A stretch of DNA of 64,000 bases from Polytrichum commune (taxonomy: Eukaryota > Streptophyta > Polytrichopsida > Polytrichales > Polytrichaceae): positions 12,960,001 to 13,024,000 of the forward strand of contig OX485809.1 in assembly GCA_950295325.1 (NCBI GenBank). Direction: 5' to 3'. The notes beneath the pieces were generated by a model, which had not been told where the DNA came from, searched no databases, and saw only the letters and a program-made list of their open reading frames with translations. The position numbers were made by a program, and so were the translations under genes. Below are positions 33,625-46,060 of the stretch, one piece after another (the first letter of the stretch is position 1; every line of letters starts with the position of its first letter).

Positions 33625-35839
33625 TGTGCAAAGGTTGTGGTTTCGAGTTTCAAGATCAAAGTCACAATGCAGTTGTAAGAGTTCTAAGATAAGGATTCCA
33701 TTCTCTTTGAGCATTCACATAGACCTTCCACAATTGCCTTTATTGTTGAACGTAGAACAATGACTATAATTTGAACACCTAGGTAGTTCAATCTCCTTGT
33801 ATCATGTGTCATCTTCATGTCAAATATGAACTACAAGGAACCATGTCAAATATAGGTGATTGAATAAGGCTCACATACTAAGTTCTTTATCGGAGTGACA
33901 AAAAAATTAGTCTTTTGGATGAAAGCAATTCGAAAGGCTAAATTAAAAATATTCAAGGATTCCAACACAAGGTCAACAATGATCATGCCTTTTCAACAAA
34001 AACATAGAGAACATTGCACTAGTGCATCTAGTAAGTTGCTCTCTATGAGATATGTATGTTATTCCAACATTTCATCTTTGTTGCTCCGATGAAGATTTTG
34101 CATGTAGGCTTCATGATTGTTAACAAACAACTCGGGTCATTGCAAATGTGGGGCTTTTGTGACCAAATAGAGTATTTGGGGTTTTAAAGTTTATCCATCA
34201 CACATCGCCATCACAAAGGGGGTTGAGTTGACGTAATCAAATCTAGTCTAACTTGTTATGGTTCCTTCTTGAACTTGGTTTGGCCTCTTATCATATGCTT
34301 TAAAAAAACATTCTTGAAATATAATTCTAAGGAAAAATCGATGAGCAAATCTTGTATAAACCCAATGTCATAGGAATGAAATCAAAGTGATAAGTGTCAA
34401 ATTGTGACACTTCTTGAAACAAAAGACATGCAAAAGTTTGAAGTGCTCATGCATGTATGCACAAGGTGGTTAGTGTTGATCATTGTTGATCGTGTGTCGT
34501 GAGTATATATGTAACTTTTTGGCTATCCCAAATCAAAGGGTTTTGATACTGCTTCTTGGAGTCCTATTTGTAGTGTTTATTTTTCAGGAGAATATGGAAC
34601 CACTTTGAACCCATAAGTAGGTAATATAAATCTTACATGTTTCTCTCCTTACATGATTGAATGTGGTATGTTGTGGTCCAGTTACAATGGCCAAATCATC
34701 AAAAATTGGCATGAATTTTTTAAATCCAATTTTTTTCATTTTTTTTTGATTGATAAAGCTAGTAAAAACAAATCTTAATCGTTTTCCTAATAATATACTT
34801 GCAAGATTATGGATGCATGCATATGGAGCTGAAAGATTATGTGGGATTGTACCCAATATCCACCACCTTAAAGATGTAATTGGTTTCATCACTCCCTAAA
34901 TGAATGCCACTCGGGTTCCTTTGTAGATTTAAAACCAATATCACTTGTCCACGTGTGATTTATACCCTAAACTCCGTAATATCAACTTCCATAATGTCAC
35001 TCATTCTCTAATACCCCGAAACCCTAGGGAACGGATGTTCGCAGTCTCACTCCTTATTGTCACAGTTCTCTCCCTTGTATCACAATTTATTTTGTCATCA
35101 ATGCAAACCACCAAAGAGAGTCAACCCTCACCCTCACATTGCGCCATGTGCCAATATGCGGAGTGTCACCTTCTTATTCTTTATATTCTTCTTCGTCTTA
35201 TGCCACTTGTTGAATGTTGGTGCATGCATATGCCACATCACTTGGGAAGGTCAAGTGGAGTGGACCACATCACACCATTAAAATGTTGCACTTTGTGTTA
35301 TTCCATGGTGTCACATGCTACAATGATTCTATAGTGTCACACATCCATGTTAACACTACAAAACTCCGTAATATCACATGCACTTTGGTTGCCCACATGT
35401 GTGATACTACAAAGTTTAGAGCGTATTTCTATTTCTATTTTTGGTTTGGTATGGTTTGAGGAGTGGGGAGGAGGGAAGAGTGACAAGTTTGCGTTTGTTG
35501 CTTGTGTGGCATTGCTAATTGATTTAGAATACGCTCTTACCCCCCCCCCCCCCGGAATGCACCCATGCTATGCCTTCCTTCAATGTATGCTACCATCCAA
35601 TCTCCAAATGACTATGTTAAATGCCTTGTGGTGCTTTATAGCACTTTCATATTGAACTTTAAATATGCAAAATTGTTGCCACATGCCATTCGGACATTGG
35701 TTGAGGCCCACTCACATTCCGCAAGGAGCCAAGGAACACCCCAACATATTGTAGCACTCACTACGATAAAGTAATTGTTGGAGACATACAGCACATTCAA
35801 TGTGTGTCTGCGATACTCTTTTTGTAGTCGTGTCTCTTG
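33625..35839. other. No gene recognised
   Basis: Unassigned A+T-rich sequence with short frames only. The longest is a 129-codon frame at 34945-35334 without any domain, overlapped by frames of similar size. C homopolymer at 35540-35553. Confidence 0.4.
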
Positions 35840-36225
35840 ATAAGGTGGATGGCTCTTAAATGGTCTTAAATGGTTACTTTTCCGGCTAGCCCGCTCCAAA
35901 TCAAGGTCGAAGCCAATTTCCTCATAATTGCTTGGAACTCATATAAATATCATATTCATTAACAAAGCGAGGATTCCCGTGTTCAAGTTCATGGTCATGT
36001 AGGTCCCAACAATTGTGTTGACTATTGAGCCTAGTATAGTCAAATATTCAGTACAAAGTCCAATCGCTTTTATACATATGTCTTTGTGGTATTCGTTTTT
36101 GGAACCACACCTCACCACGTATGACTCAAACACATGTGTTTGATTAGGATAAGTAACCAAATTAGGCATGTCTACCTTAATTGGTCTGCAAGTGTATGTG
36201 TGTCCACTCTCACACACATGTCACT
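35840..36225 (+). repeat. Dispersed repeat R1
   Basis: It carries GGAACTCATATAAATATCAT, GGTCATGTAGGTCCCAAC, TTGACTATTGAGCCTAGTAT, CACACCTCACCACGTATGAC and GTAACCAAATTAGGCATGTC. The C homopolymer is reduced to CCC in this copy. Confidence 0.65.
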
Positions 36226-36275
36226 TTTTAAACCCCATTTGAGTCCTCAATGACTCAAGCTTCTTAGTCTTTCAA

Positions 36276-36494
36276 CACTACACTGATTATCCCAACTAGT
36301 GTGTGTTACTATGCAAAGTTACGCGGTGCAATAACATCTTACTCAGAAGTTCAATTTTTCACTAACGAAAGTTGTTCGGACATTTTAGAACATAAATGAC
36401 TTTGCTCGGTAAAACATTACATCCTCGTTAAATGGTTATAACAACTGCATAACTCCAACTAGTAGCACACACTAATTGGGATAATCGGTGTAAT
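36276..36494. mobile_element. M1 MITE
   Basis: ACTACACTGATTATCCCAAC and TAGTGTGTGTTACTA at the left are mirrored by TAGTAGCACACACTA and ATTGGGATAATCGGTGTAAT at the right, giving arms of about 50 bp in a 219-bp element. Confidence 0.8.
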
Positions 36495-37055
36495 ACCGTC
36501 CCACTAACTATCGTAGCTTCTCACCGCATTAATTGTTGGGAACGCATATTACATTCAATGCACATCTCAATACTCCTTTTTACATGTAATTGCTGAACTT
36601 CATTCATTAGTCTCTAGAAAATCAAGCCGCTCCCACTTTTTGCATTGTCAATGATACGTCCTCCTCGACCAGCCTCCCACGTAGCATAGACTACAACATG
36701 TTAAAGAAATTCCCCTCCCCTCCTCTAGTGTCACCTCCACTAACTATCGTAATATAGGTAGCTTTCATGACACCATTAATTGTGAATCAACCCACACGCA
36801 TTGAATGTGTTGTCTCAATACACTTTTGTAAATTGCTTTCTTCATTGAACATCACTCCGCTCCCGCTTTCCATCTCGCTTTTTTTAACATGTTGATGAGG
36901 ATAAAACGAGTCATTGGTGGAGTCCCACGGTCCGTCATCGGCCCTTCTTTCACCGTAATAACTTTAGTTACATGGTCCGAGGACAAGATAAGGGCACGGG
37001 TGGCCGGGGGGGGGGGGTTCTAAACGGTTTGGTTTTCGAACACTTGTCGAAGGGG

Positions 37056-37280
37056 TATTATACCGATTATCCCAATTAGTGTGTGTTATTATTTGGAGTT
37101 ATGCACTGCTAGAATTAACGAGGATGTAATATTTTACCAAGCAAAGCCATTTATGTTTTATAAGGTCTGAACAACCTACTAAACTTTTGTTGGTGAAAAT
37201 TTGAACTCTTGAGTGAGACGTTATTGCACGTGCAACTCCAGATGGTAACACGCGCTAATTAGGATAATTTAGTGTAGTAA
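37056..37280. mobile_element. M1 MITE
   Basis: TATACCGATTATCCCAATTA at the left and CTAATTAGGATAATTTAGTG at the right form the inverted ends. The centre is inverted relative to the copy at 36276. Confidence 0.8.
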
Positions 37281-38640
37281 AACCAACCCCCTATAGCTTG
37301 GTTGTTTATTCATCCCGATTTGAGCTCACTATATTGATTCAAAGTCTTCGACCTTGACTTAGAGGTTTGATTAATTTCAGATAGAGTTTTATGTGTTCTA
37401 CAATGACAATCGACGTTTTCATCTTCCCCTCCCCCTCGACAAATGTTGTGAATATTCACATTTCCTAACACCTACCTAGGGGGTAATAGTAAAATAACAA
37501 GAAATGTAGGTTGATTGTTGGCCCATCTCAACTTAAGTTTACTAGACTGACTTGGGATCATTGATCCCAATTTAGAGACTAATCGAACTAAAAATCAACA
37601 ACTCCAGGCTCTGCAACGATAATCAATGTTTTCACCCTTAGCCTCGACCAATATTGTGAACATTCATTGCAAAAAGGGGGGGGGTGAGAGAGAGAGACTT
37701 TTGTTAATGACACCCACCAGATGTGGTATGTTAAAACCCTATCCCTTTCAAATGTGTTATTGATTCATTCCCATCGGTCCCACTTAGTTTGACTCTCTTT
37801 TTAAGGTCAATTTGGGTCTAAATAGAAAACCCCTTTGTATAATGTTTCATGGCATTTCTTCCCACCCACCCTTTATTACGTGGTGCCACGAAACTTTACC
37901 CCAACGAGCAAGATGAGGGTAATAAAATGAGATCATCATTCAGATTCCTTGAACCCTATAGTTATGAGGCATTACTAAGCCCGGATTTTAGGCAGAGAAT
38001 AGGCAAAACTCGATGAGATAAAAACGACGCGTGAGGAGCGGCACTAGCTAGCTAGGGAGATTCTCTTCCTCTTCTCTTCTCTATCTTCTCCTTTCTCCTT
38101 TCTCCACTAATAACTTACATACTCTCCCCGGCCCCCTCCTTCGCATTGATATAATTGAACATGAAGGCGGGTGTACATATGTAGAGTATGAAATATTTGG
38201 TTTATTGAAGGAGCACATTGAATGAGCAGCACCCCAAATAGAGCTCACTCACCATCAATGTGGACAACATCAATTTCTCACAAGACTCTTTTGTAGCGAT
38301 GCAGTTCAATCTCACACACTATGATTCACAGTCATTGATGTAAACGGGTGTACTAAATGGGCACTTATACCCCGCTGTGTGTGTGTAACTGGTCGGGATC
38401 CATCCCCCACGTATTCATGTATAAAAGGCCACATTTCAATCCCCCCCTCCCCAATTATTATTATTATTATGGTTTCACAACGATCTCCCTACCAATTCGG
38501 CACTTGTATCCAAAAAGGAACCCAAACTAACACCCATTTACTAACTCCCCCCTACGGCCCTAGTGTGGCAGACAAACTTACTCCCCAAAATTCTCAATCA
38601 CGGAAACATAAATGACCGAGGTGGTATATAGCACCACCAC
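37281..38640. other. No gene recognised
   Basis: It contains a CT-rich patch (about 38063-38105), a G tract at 37676-37684, a C-rich run near 38441-38450 and an (ATT)n run at 38456-38470. No frame shows a domain. Confidence 0.4.
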
Positions 38641-38647
38641 CTTAATA

Positions 38648-38829
38648 GGGCCACTTCACACACGAGCCAAGAGCCGTGACCATGAGATTGTGAGAGCCCA
38701 AAAGAAAGTGTCCAAAGGCCGTCCCCAAGGCACCTCCAACATCATGTAGTGTGGTCGTGGGCCCTCAAGCTTCGAGAGTGCTTGGAGCGTAAATGTCACG
38801 GGCTCACAGTCTCGTGTTTGAAGTGGCCC
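38648..38829. mobile_element. M2 element, short internally deleted copy
   Basis: GGGCCACTTCACACACGAGC and GTCTCGTGTTTGAAGTGGCC plus C are inverted ends, with flanks ATA/TTA. It is only 182 bp and lacks most of the interior present at 49684. Confidence 0.75.
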
Positions 38830-38832
38830 TTA

Positions 38833-39615
38833 AGGGTATGTTTCCATGAAAGTCATTAGGCCATGGTTCTTGGCGATCCTTGAAATCTTGTCGGTTGAGA
38901 GTGTCATGGCCCTGCTTAAGGTTTACATGAGACTACGGTCCACTACACTTTCAGTGGATGGAAAATTTACATGGCATGCATGGATATTGTTGGTTGGGAT
39001 TGTAAAGGCAAATTTTGGGACAACTCTTGAAGGTAGGCATGGCGGAATGTGTGACAAAAAATTTGGGTTTACACCAAGGGCTTGTGACCTCAAAAGATAG
39101 ATTTGGGCGAACCAACCCATACACTCGTTCCTTGTTGGATGCCTAAACCCTCGCCTCCAAGGAACCAAATTAAAGGTTGGTTAGCCCCAGCCTAAAAAGA
39201 CATGGTCATGGCCCCATTAAAAGTGGGGTACCTTGGTCATTTGAAAGCCATGGCCTTGCGCCTTTAGTGTAAACATGCCTTTAAACCAAGAAGTTAAGGT
39301 ATTTGGCATACATATGGTAGTCGTATGAACCGAAAAAATCTATACCCATGTAGGGGAGAAAAAGAATGTTGGGTGTACTGCAAGTTCCCCCCTCCCCCCC
39401 CCCCCCAAATACTAAAATAAATACAACTTTTCGAAGTGAACTCGTGTTGTTACCCAAAATTGTTAAGGGAGGCATGATGTTCACATGTGAACATTTTCGT
39501 TATCAACACATACCTATTATGCTAGATTACAGGGTGTTGGTTTTGGGTGGGGTGTTGGTTTTAGCACCTTGGCCTTATTTGCAATGGTCGCAACTCATGT
39601 GACCTCTCTCGACTA
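38833..39615. other. No gene recognised
   Basis: Unassigned sequence with a C tract at 39390-39407. The pieces GACCTCAAAAGATAGATTTG and CATGGCCTTGCGCC show no link to a known family. Confidence 0.35.
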
Positions 39616-39623
39616 CTAATTTA

Positions 39624-40085
39624 GGGCCGCTTTACACATAGACTAAAAGCCATGACTACAAAAGTCATCCAAAGGCCGTATTGTGGGCAATAGAAATCCA
39701 AGTTGGCCAATTGTTGGGCCCTCAAGCTTAGTGGAAAGTGAAGGTTGACCATGTTCAGAGACCACAAGAAGAATTTGAATTTGGGTCCCCACCATGGTAA
39801 TATAAGTTTTATTATGAGCCAATGGCATTTTAATCGATTGCCACGATCCTCGGTTTTTGTGTTAGACCCACCTCTTCTTGATGGGTCTAAATGCAATATC
39901 CAATAGACCATGAGACAATATCCACTTATTGTCATCCCTACGTTTCATTCGTTCAAATTTCTTATGTCCCTCAGACCTTTAAGGTCTAGCGTAAAGTGAA
40001 CTTGGAGCGTCTCCTGCTTCTCGACCAATCACATTATTTGCATATCATGAGTCAAGGCCCCCCAAGCTCTAGTGTCAAGTGGCCC
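39624..40085. mobile_element. M2 element with TTA target duplication
   Basis: GGGCCGCTTTACACATAGAC at the left and GTCAAGTGGCCC at the right, flanked by TTA (39621-39623) and TTA (40086-40088). Interior parts are the reverse complement of 58330-58784. Confidence 0.75.
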
Positions 40086-40119
40086 TTAGTGGAGGCTCCG
40101 GCTTAGTTGCGTTGCTTAC

Positions 40120-40475
40120 AAAAGGTAGATTTGTCTAATTTGGTGTCCAATTTGAAGCGTACACACGTACTGGAGTGGTGTATAGATGGGTGTCAATGCG
40201 AGAATGGACACCAAATCAATACATGTCATATAGAGATTGGACTACATGCTCACAAATTGTTAATCGCTATAGACACACACCCAAAATTCAACATAATTGT
40301 TGTTGTGGGGGGGGGGGGGGTGTATGATCATTTAATGACTCGTAGAAATCTTCACTTTGACAATGAACATGATACTAGTGCAAGCTCCAAAAATTATGAG
40401 AAAAGTCACTACACGAACAATTTGGATTTGCTAACCATCTCACACCAATTGTGTTTTCATATCCTATGAGATGTG
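40120..40475 (-). repeat. Dispersed repeat R1, inverted, with internal G tract
   Basis: Reverse order of R1 blocks: ACATAATTGTTGTTG, a G homopolymer at 40307-40320, TATGATCATTTAATGAC, TTTGACAATGAACATGATAC and TGGATTTGCTAACCATCTCA. Confidence 0.65.
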
Positions 40476-40574
40476 GTGCAAAGATAACAATGTCCGTTTA
40501 TGACTCCATTCAAGAAATATGTTGGCCCTCGAGACCTTCAAATGCGGTTGAAGGAATTGAGATTCACTTTGAAG

Positions 40575-40770
40575 TGTGTCATCGGTCCATTTCACACAGT
40601 TCCAACTCCATACACACACTCTTAGTTGTTGGTTAGAATTTGCAAATCATCTCATCTGGTAAACGAATGTGAATCATGAAGTTTGTCTAATCAAGTGTCA
40701 AAATTGGAGTTGAGATGCAAAAGTTACAAGACGTCAACGTGAATATTATTCTTTAAGTAATCACTTGTGT
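40575..40770 (+). repeat. Dispersed single copy of the 22.7-kb tandem repeat unit
   Basis: TTCCAACTCCATACACACAC, TCATCTCATCTGGTAAACGA, GAATCATGAAGTTTGTC and GAGATGCAAAAGTTACAAGA follow the order of that unit. Confidence 0.5.
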
Positions 40771-41319
40771 TGCATTTTTTTATTCTAGAGGTTGAAGGTG
40801 GAATTACAATATACATTTTAAAATATTCCAAAACATTTTAAATGTTTTTTGAATTAAAAGTCATCAAAGACATCAATCCTTGAGGTCCTTTATGGCAAAT
40901 CGTTGTTGAAAACATTCCCCTCTTCCCGGACCAATTCTTCGAGCTCTTCTCCACCCAAGTATTGCTCCAAGAACGCTCTTGGACGGTCCCCAATGTGAAA
41001 TTCATCTTGTTCAACATCGATCCATGTGGCATGGCTAAGGGCTCAGCCACTGCCGTCGAGTTTGAATGTACTGATGTTGTATGGTAATATGGAACAATTT
41101 ATGAAGTTGCACATATCTATATTCGGCCTATTGTCATGAATTAACTGTAGTAATGAGTTTCTAATACAAAAACATTTAAAAAAAACTCAACATTTTCCGA
41201 GTATCTTAAAATGCACATTTTAAAATAAAGAATTAAAAGAGATGCACCACTAGTAATCGCATAGGCCATCTCAATTTGTGTGAAGTAGTGAATCTATGAT
41301 AATAAGAAGCTCACCTTGT

Positions 41320-41960
41320 TGGCCACTAACTTAGGGATAGAGAGTAGCTGCTTCAGCAGCACCAGGCGTCGAAGGCGGCGGAATAGGAATCCAAAGCCCC
41401 CCCCCTCCTGACCCAGTAGGTCGTACGGTCTATCTACCTACCCGATTACGTACCTACCCGATTATTTTTACTTTACAAGCCAACTCTACCTACCTACTGC
41501 TTGCTTGCGTATCTACCCACCCGCGGAGCGAGCGACCTACCTACCTACCTACCGGCTTTTGGTTTTCCCTCCCTCTCCTCACTAATTGATGGCGCCTTAT
41601 TAATAGCCCCCAACTTATATAGTTATAAACATATATATTTTCTCTCCCTAATGAAGGGTCCGCTCTTCTAGATATTTGGTCCCGAGTTATTCACCTCACA
41701 ATCAAGGAGGTGGCGCAAGCAAGCGCAAAGGGGGGGGGGGGGGGGGGCACCTTCGGGCTCATTTGCCGAGGACCTAAAAGTAAAGTTCTTCTCTTTCGAA
41801 ATTACACCTTCAACGTGTGGTGATTGATCATTCGTATAAGTAAAGTAAGTTGTATACGGTTTGATGGGGGATCGATCACGCTCGGGCGGTCCGATAAGGG
41901 GTAATGCGGGTGTTATTCGATCGGTTGCTTATCGTAATCGTAACTAAAACTTCTTTTTGG
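41320..41960. other. Isolated G+C-richer block with CTAC tetranucleotide runs, no recognised gene
   Basis: (CTAC)n-like runs lie at 41432-41460 and 41530-41552, with TGCTTGCTTGCG at 41500. A G homopolymer of about 18 occupies 41730-41747. Composition is unlike the flanking repeats. No coding frame above about 60 codons is seen. Confidence 0.35.
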
Positions 41961-42089
41961 GGGGGGGGGGTTGATGTTTGTTGATGTTTCGAAGTAGAGT
42001 TGCTAGTGTAACACGAGTTTGGTTATGTGAATCCGATCAGCAGGAGTTGGAGAGCATGGAAATTGAATTGAATTACGTCCAGAGGCCTT

Positions 42090-42475
42090 AGGGTGCCACA
42101 CACTTTTACTTCGAGGTGGGTTTACGTGTCTGATACACTTCGAGTCCAAAAACGCCCCCTAGTGGACCTTACTTTTGGACTTGAGATAGGATCCGAGTTT
42201 GAAAATTGGTTTCTCAAACTAGGAGGAGTATTTTTCTTATTTGTCGTGGAGAGTGATGCCACATTAGAGCCACGTCCAAACATTCATATCTTGGACGTTA
42301 ACTTTAGTGTGAACTCCTTGGGTCCAACATTTTGCCCCCAATTGTTAGAATTGTTCGGTTTTGGAGTTTCTTTGGTCTTTAGAGTTGGACCCAATTATAA
42401 ACCCACCCTCGTTGTCAAACTGTGTGATTGGGTGTTGGAGCATCTCCACCATTGCCACCACATCTCCCTCCAATA
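42090..42475 (+). repeat. Dispersed repeat R6
   Basis: GGACCTTACTTTTGGACTTG, TTTCTCAAACTAGGAGGAGT, GATGCCACATTAGAGCC and TTTTGGAGTTTCTTTGGTCT follow the order at 15280-15540. The 129-codon frame over this copy (42093-42482) is a by-product of the repeat. Confidence 0.65.
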
Positions 42476-43795
42476 CTACTAAAAAAAAAGGCACAATGAT
42501 CACCCACCACATCCCACCACATCTCTCCCACACTTTTCAACATAAATTCAGCGGGGCCAAAACACATCGGCCCTCTATTTGATATAGCAATATATTGAGG
42601 TCTTCTATCTTGGTCGAATCCCTTCCAATCCTAGAGATGTGTTCCCGTTCGTCATACTTTAAGCTTTCTATTACGCTTTACATGGTGTTTTTATTATTAT
42701 TGAGATCCACGTACACGCATAAATGTCTTACACAATTTCATATTATAATGTTCACTATGGAGTAATAAATGATCATGTAATGGTGGTGGTGGTGATGGTG
42801 CCTCCGCCACTAGAGTTTGATAGTAACAACATGAGGCAATTGTGGTGGAGGCGGCATTGCGATTTCCAAATGTCTAGTTATTATGTTGAAATTGCACTAG
42901 TGTCGTGCAAAAGATCATGGAATTAAAAGATATGTTGTTTTTGCATAATAATTTGTAGTATACTATGGCATGTAACCAAATGTTATCGTACAAATCATGG
43001 AGAGATCATGATATTAATTAGAAGTTTATGATTTTATTTCAATACGTAATCAATTCAATATGTGATCATTTTAACATGGCAATTTTGCGCTTGGAAATTT
43101 GTGATCAGTGGAGACATCCGTAGGGTTCGTAGAGAACGTGGTGACTCGTGAGACTTGGTGGATCATTACACTATATGATGTGTAATGGAAACATGGAGAG
43201 TCCTCTAGGTTAAAACACTAAGATGCTATTTTTATGTCTTCAATGTAGTGTTTCCAAACCTTCTATGACTGGAAAATTAGAGAAAACTTGCACTTTGGAT
43301 GTGGATACCAAAAATCTACCTTGCAATGGAAATTGCATGTGATCCTTGTATTGATCTTTAGCGTCCATATACTATAATGGGCTTATTATCAAGAGTTGAT
43401 GCGGTGCATACATTGGTTTTGACACAATTGTTTGTTTGCAAGTACATGCACATTACGAACCATAATGAATCTTACCACGGTGAGATGATATAATGAATCA
43501 ATAGCTTGTAGCACCACATTACTCCAAATTATCATGGTCACAAAATTCAAATAAAAAGAATGTATAGTAATTGCACTCAATTGTGGCCCTTATGTTAAAA
43601 CACCTGCATAGATTCTTGCCTAGAATGAATGCACTTTGAACATGAGAGCTCATGGTCAAACTTAAATACACATATAGCTAGTGCTTTAGTCTTCATAGTT
43701 TATTAGTATTGTGCTTGGTGCCATAGGAATGGAAAACATGCTCAAATGCTTAAAAGGATGATTATAGTTGGAATGACATTAGTGAAGTTTAGGTT
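42476..43795. other. No gene recognised
   Basis: A+T-rich unassigned sequence with a (GGT)n/(GAT) run at 42780-42800 and short frames only. Confidence 0.4.
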
Positions 43796-43799
43796 TGAG

Positions 43800-44110
43800 G
43801 TTGGGTTTACACTATGGGTATGACCATAGAAACTCTAGCTCCCAATCAAATGCTTATTTGGTCAAGCATTTGACCGAGAGCTAAAATTTTGACCCAAGGA
43901 GTTTACGCTAGAGTCCATGCCCAAACTTTGAAAGCAGAAGCGGTGCGAATGTGACATCACTTTCCTACCAAATCTTGACTATCCTCACTCAAGAATCTCC
44001 TCCTCCTAGTTTGAGAAATGGATCTTCAGGCTCGGGTTCAATCGTGAGTTCGAAAGTAAAGTCCATTTAAGGGGTATTTTAATCTTCATCGAGTTTATTG
44101 GACATGGCTA
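43800..44110 (-). repeat. Dispersed repeat R6, inverted
   Basis: AAGAATCTCCTCCTCCTAGT, GGGTTCAATCGTGAGTTCGA and AAGTAAAGTCCATTTAAGGG are the reverse complement of the R6 core. Confidence 0.6.
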
Positions 44111-44164
44111 CTGTAAATCCACCCTAGGGTATAATGAGTTAAGGTGAGAATACGAAATCTCCAA

Positions 44165-44400
44165 GCTCCAATATACAATGACTAAGGTAGACGCGTGTGA
44201 TTCAATTACTTCTCTTGATTGAACACCCATATTTAAGTGGTATGTGGTTAGATGTAGCTCCCATAATGGCTAATACAAAGACACTCGCTTAAAAGAAATT
44301 GGACCACATGCTCAAAATATGATAACTATCCAAGCTCATAGTCAACACTACTGAGGGGGGGGGGGAACCTATATGGCCATTCAAGGGGGGAGGGAGGAGC
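44165..44400 (-). repeat. Dispersed repeat R1, inverted, with internal G tract
   Basis: GAACACCCATATTTAAGTGG, GGTTAGATGTAGCTC, AAGAAATTGGACCACATG, AGCTCATAGTCAACACTACT and a G tract at 44354-44365, then CCTATATGGCCATTCAA. A further R1 piece is at 44810-44930. Confidence 0.6.
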
Positions 44401-45400
44401 ACACAAACTGTGAAATCATTGGTTTCTCCCACTAACACCACCTCCTAGCATTCCAAGAGCTAAATAAGAAGTCGATTCTTCATTGAACTAGCAACTGGGA
44501 ACAAGGGTTTGCCTCCCCACCAAACTGCCGGCTCTTGAAAAATGGTGGGGGAAACACGGCCCGTCCTTTTGGGAGTCGATAAGAACACAACATCGGGTAG
44601 TAGATGTTCAGAATTAACATTTCAATCTTTTTGTAAAGTAGCCATCTTCGAGGGCTGGTGTCACTAAACTAACGGAAAGGGCGGCTCGTTTGCACGTGTA
44701 GTGTGTCCCCAAAATTTCAAGACATCCGTTGTCACCTCTCCAGTCTGAGACGGTTTTTTGTGAAACCCTCCGGTTTCGGGCGTGTGTGTGGCCTCCACTT
44801 CGACGACGAGCACGAGAACCTTCACTTTGATAATGAATAAGATGTCCACACGAGCTCTAAAACTACGGGGGAAGTGGCTATGGCCTTGATTTGGATTCGG
44901 TAACCATCTTGTGTACTAACGCCCCCCTCCCCACACCTATTGTGGTAAAGAGCCCTTTCCCCACCAACACGGGAGACTTTTTCCGTTCATTTTCCACGAC
45001 GCGTTAAAAACGCGTGGGGATGATAATACTGTAGCCGGGGAAACGGTGACCATTTAAGGCCCATCTACCATGCCCCTCAGTGCGTCCGTAGGAGGGGCAG
45101 ATATTCCAATAATCGGCATTACATGACACTCATTGAATGGGTTGTATTGAGAAGGGCAATTAATTAAGCTTGAGAGCCACAATAAATGAGTTGAAGAGGG
45201 GGCTAAGTTATAGCGACTGGGCTCATGATCGCCGGTGCAATTTTAGGACGCGGGAGGGCATTGATTGAGCGAGAGAGAGAGAGGGGAGGGGGGGGGGTCG
45301 AAAAATCTCTCCCGCCACACCCACCTTATGAGGTACATCAATAAATAGGCAAGGGCTTTTGGTTTGGGGGGGGGGGGGGGAGTTATTTTAGTGCATTTTT
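44400..45400. other. No gene recognised
   Basis: Unassigned apart from the R1 piece at 44810-44930. G tracts are at 45290-45297 and 45367-45380, with a (GA)n run at 45269-45282. Confidence 0.35.
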
Positions 45401-45660
45401 TTCTGCCCAACTATTTTGCCTTTGGCATCACCCACATACATTGCTAGCTAGTGACACCAAATCTCACTTTAAAGGCCCCGGGCGGGGAGGACTCCCGACC
45501 ATTAATAAGTGGGATCCTCCCTTGGTAATGAAGAGTGTCTTAATACCAGGCCTTCAAGGCCCCAGCCCCTTTCAAAGCTCGCAGAGGGAGGAAAACCCGA
45601 AGGTGTTTCTCGGGGTTTTGGGTTTGGTGTTTGGTGTTTGGTGTTTGTTTTGAAGAGAGA
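45400..45660 (+). repeat. Dispersed repeat R7
   Basis: It carries TTTGGCATCA, CAAATCTCACTTTAAAGGCC, CATTAATAAGTGGGATCCTC, CCAGGCCTTCAAGGCCC and a (GGTTTGGTGTTT)n run at 45620-45647. The order matches 47510-47690, and a fragment lies at 46800-46930. Confidence 0.6.
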
Positions 45661-45664
45661 AGGT

Positions 45665-46060
45665 CAATAAACTTATTCATATAGTGTATCAAGGAGGGAT
45701 GAAACCGTGACTTTGATCATGCTTTGAGAATTGTTGTTATTGAGAGCTCGTTAATTAGCTCATTGTAAATTGGAGCCTACTTTTGAAAGTTGGGCGAAGC
45801 TTTGGGATCTCTTCTTTTTAACCTCTCAAACTTTGAGAGAATTTTAGGATCGAAATTAGGGTATGCACTTGGAACCTGCTATCCTAAACCCTAGATCGGC
45901 CTATACAAGGCTAGCTTAGTTCATCCATCTTAGTAGGACGATCTAGAAAGTCAATTTTGATAGCATGGCACCGTTGTTTGTGTATGATGATTTAAGCATT
46001 AAGAGAACTTGGGTGATTTTTTTGTTAATAATCATAGCTTGAGACTTGGGGCTAAACCCA
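45665..46060 (-). repeat. Dispersed repeat R5, inverted
   Basis: AAGGAGGGATGAAACCGTGA, TTGGAGCCTACTTTTGAAAG, CTCAAACTTTGAGAGAATTT and TAGATCGGCCTATACAAGGC are the reverse complement of 17600-17945. Confidence 0.65.
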
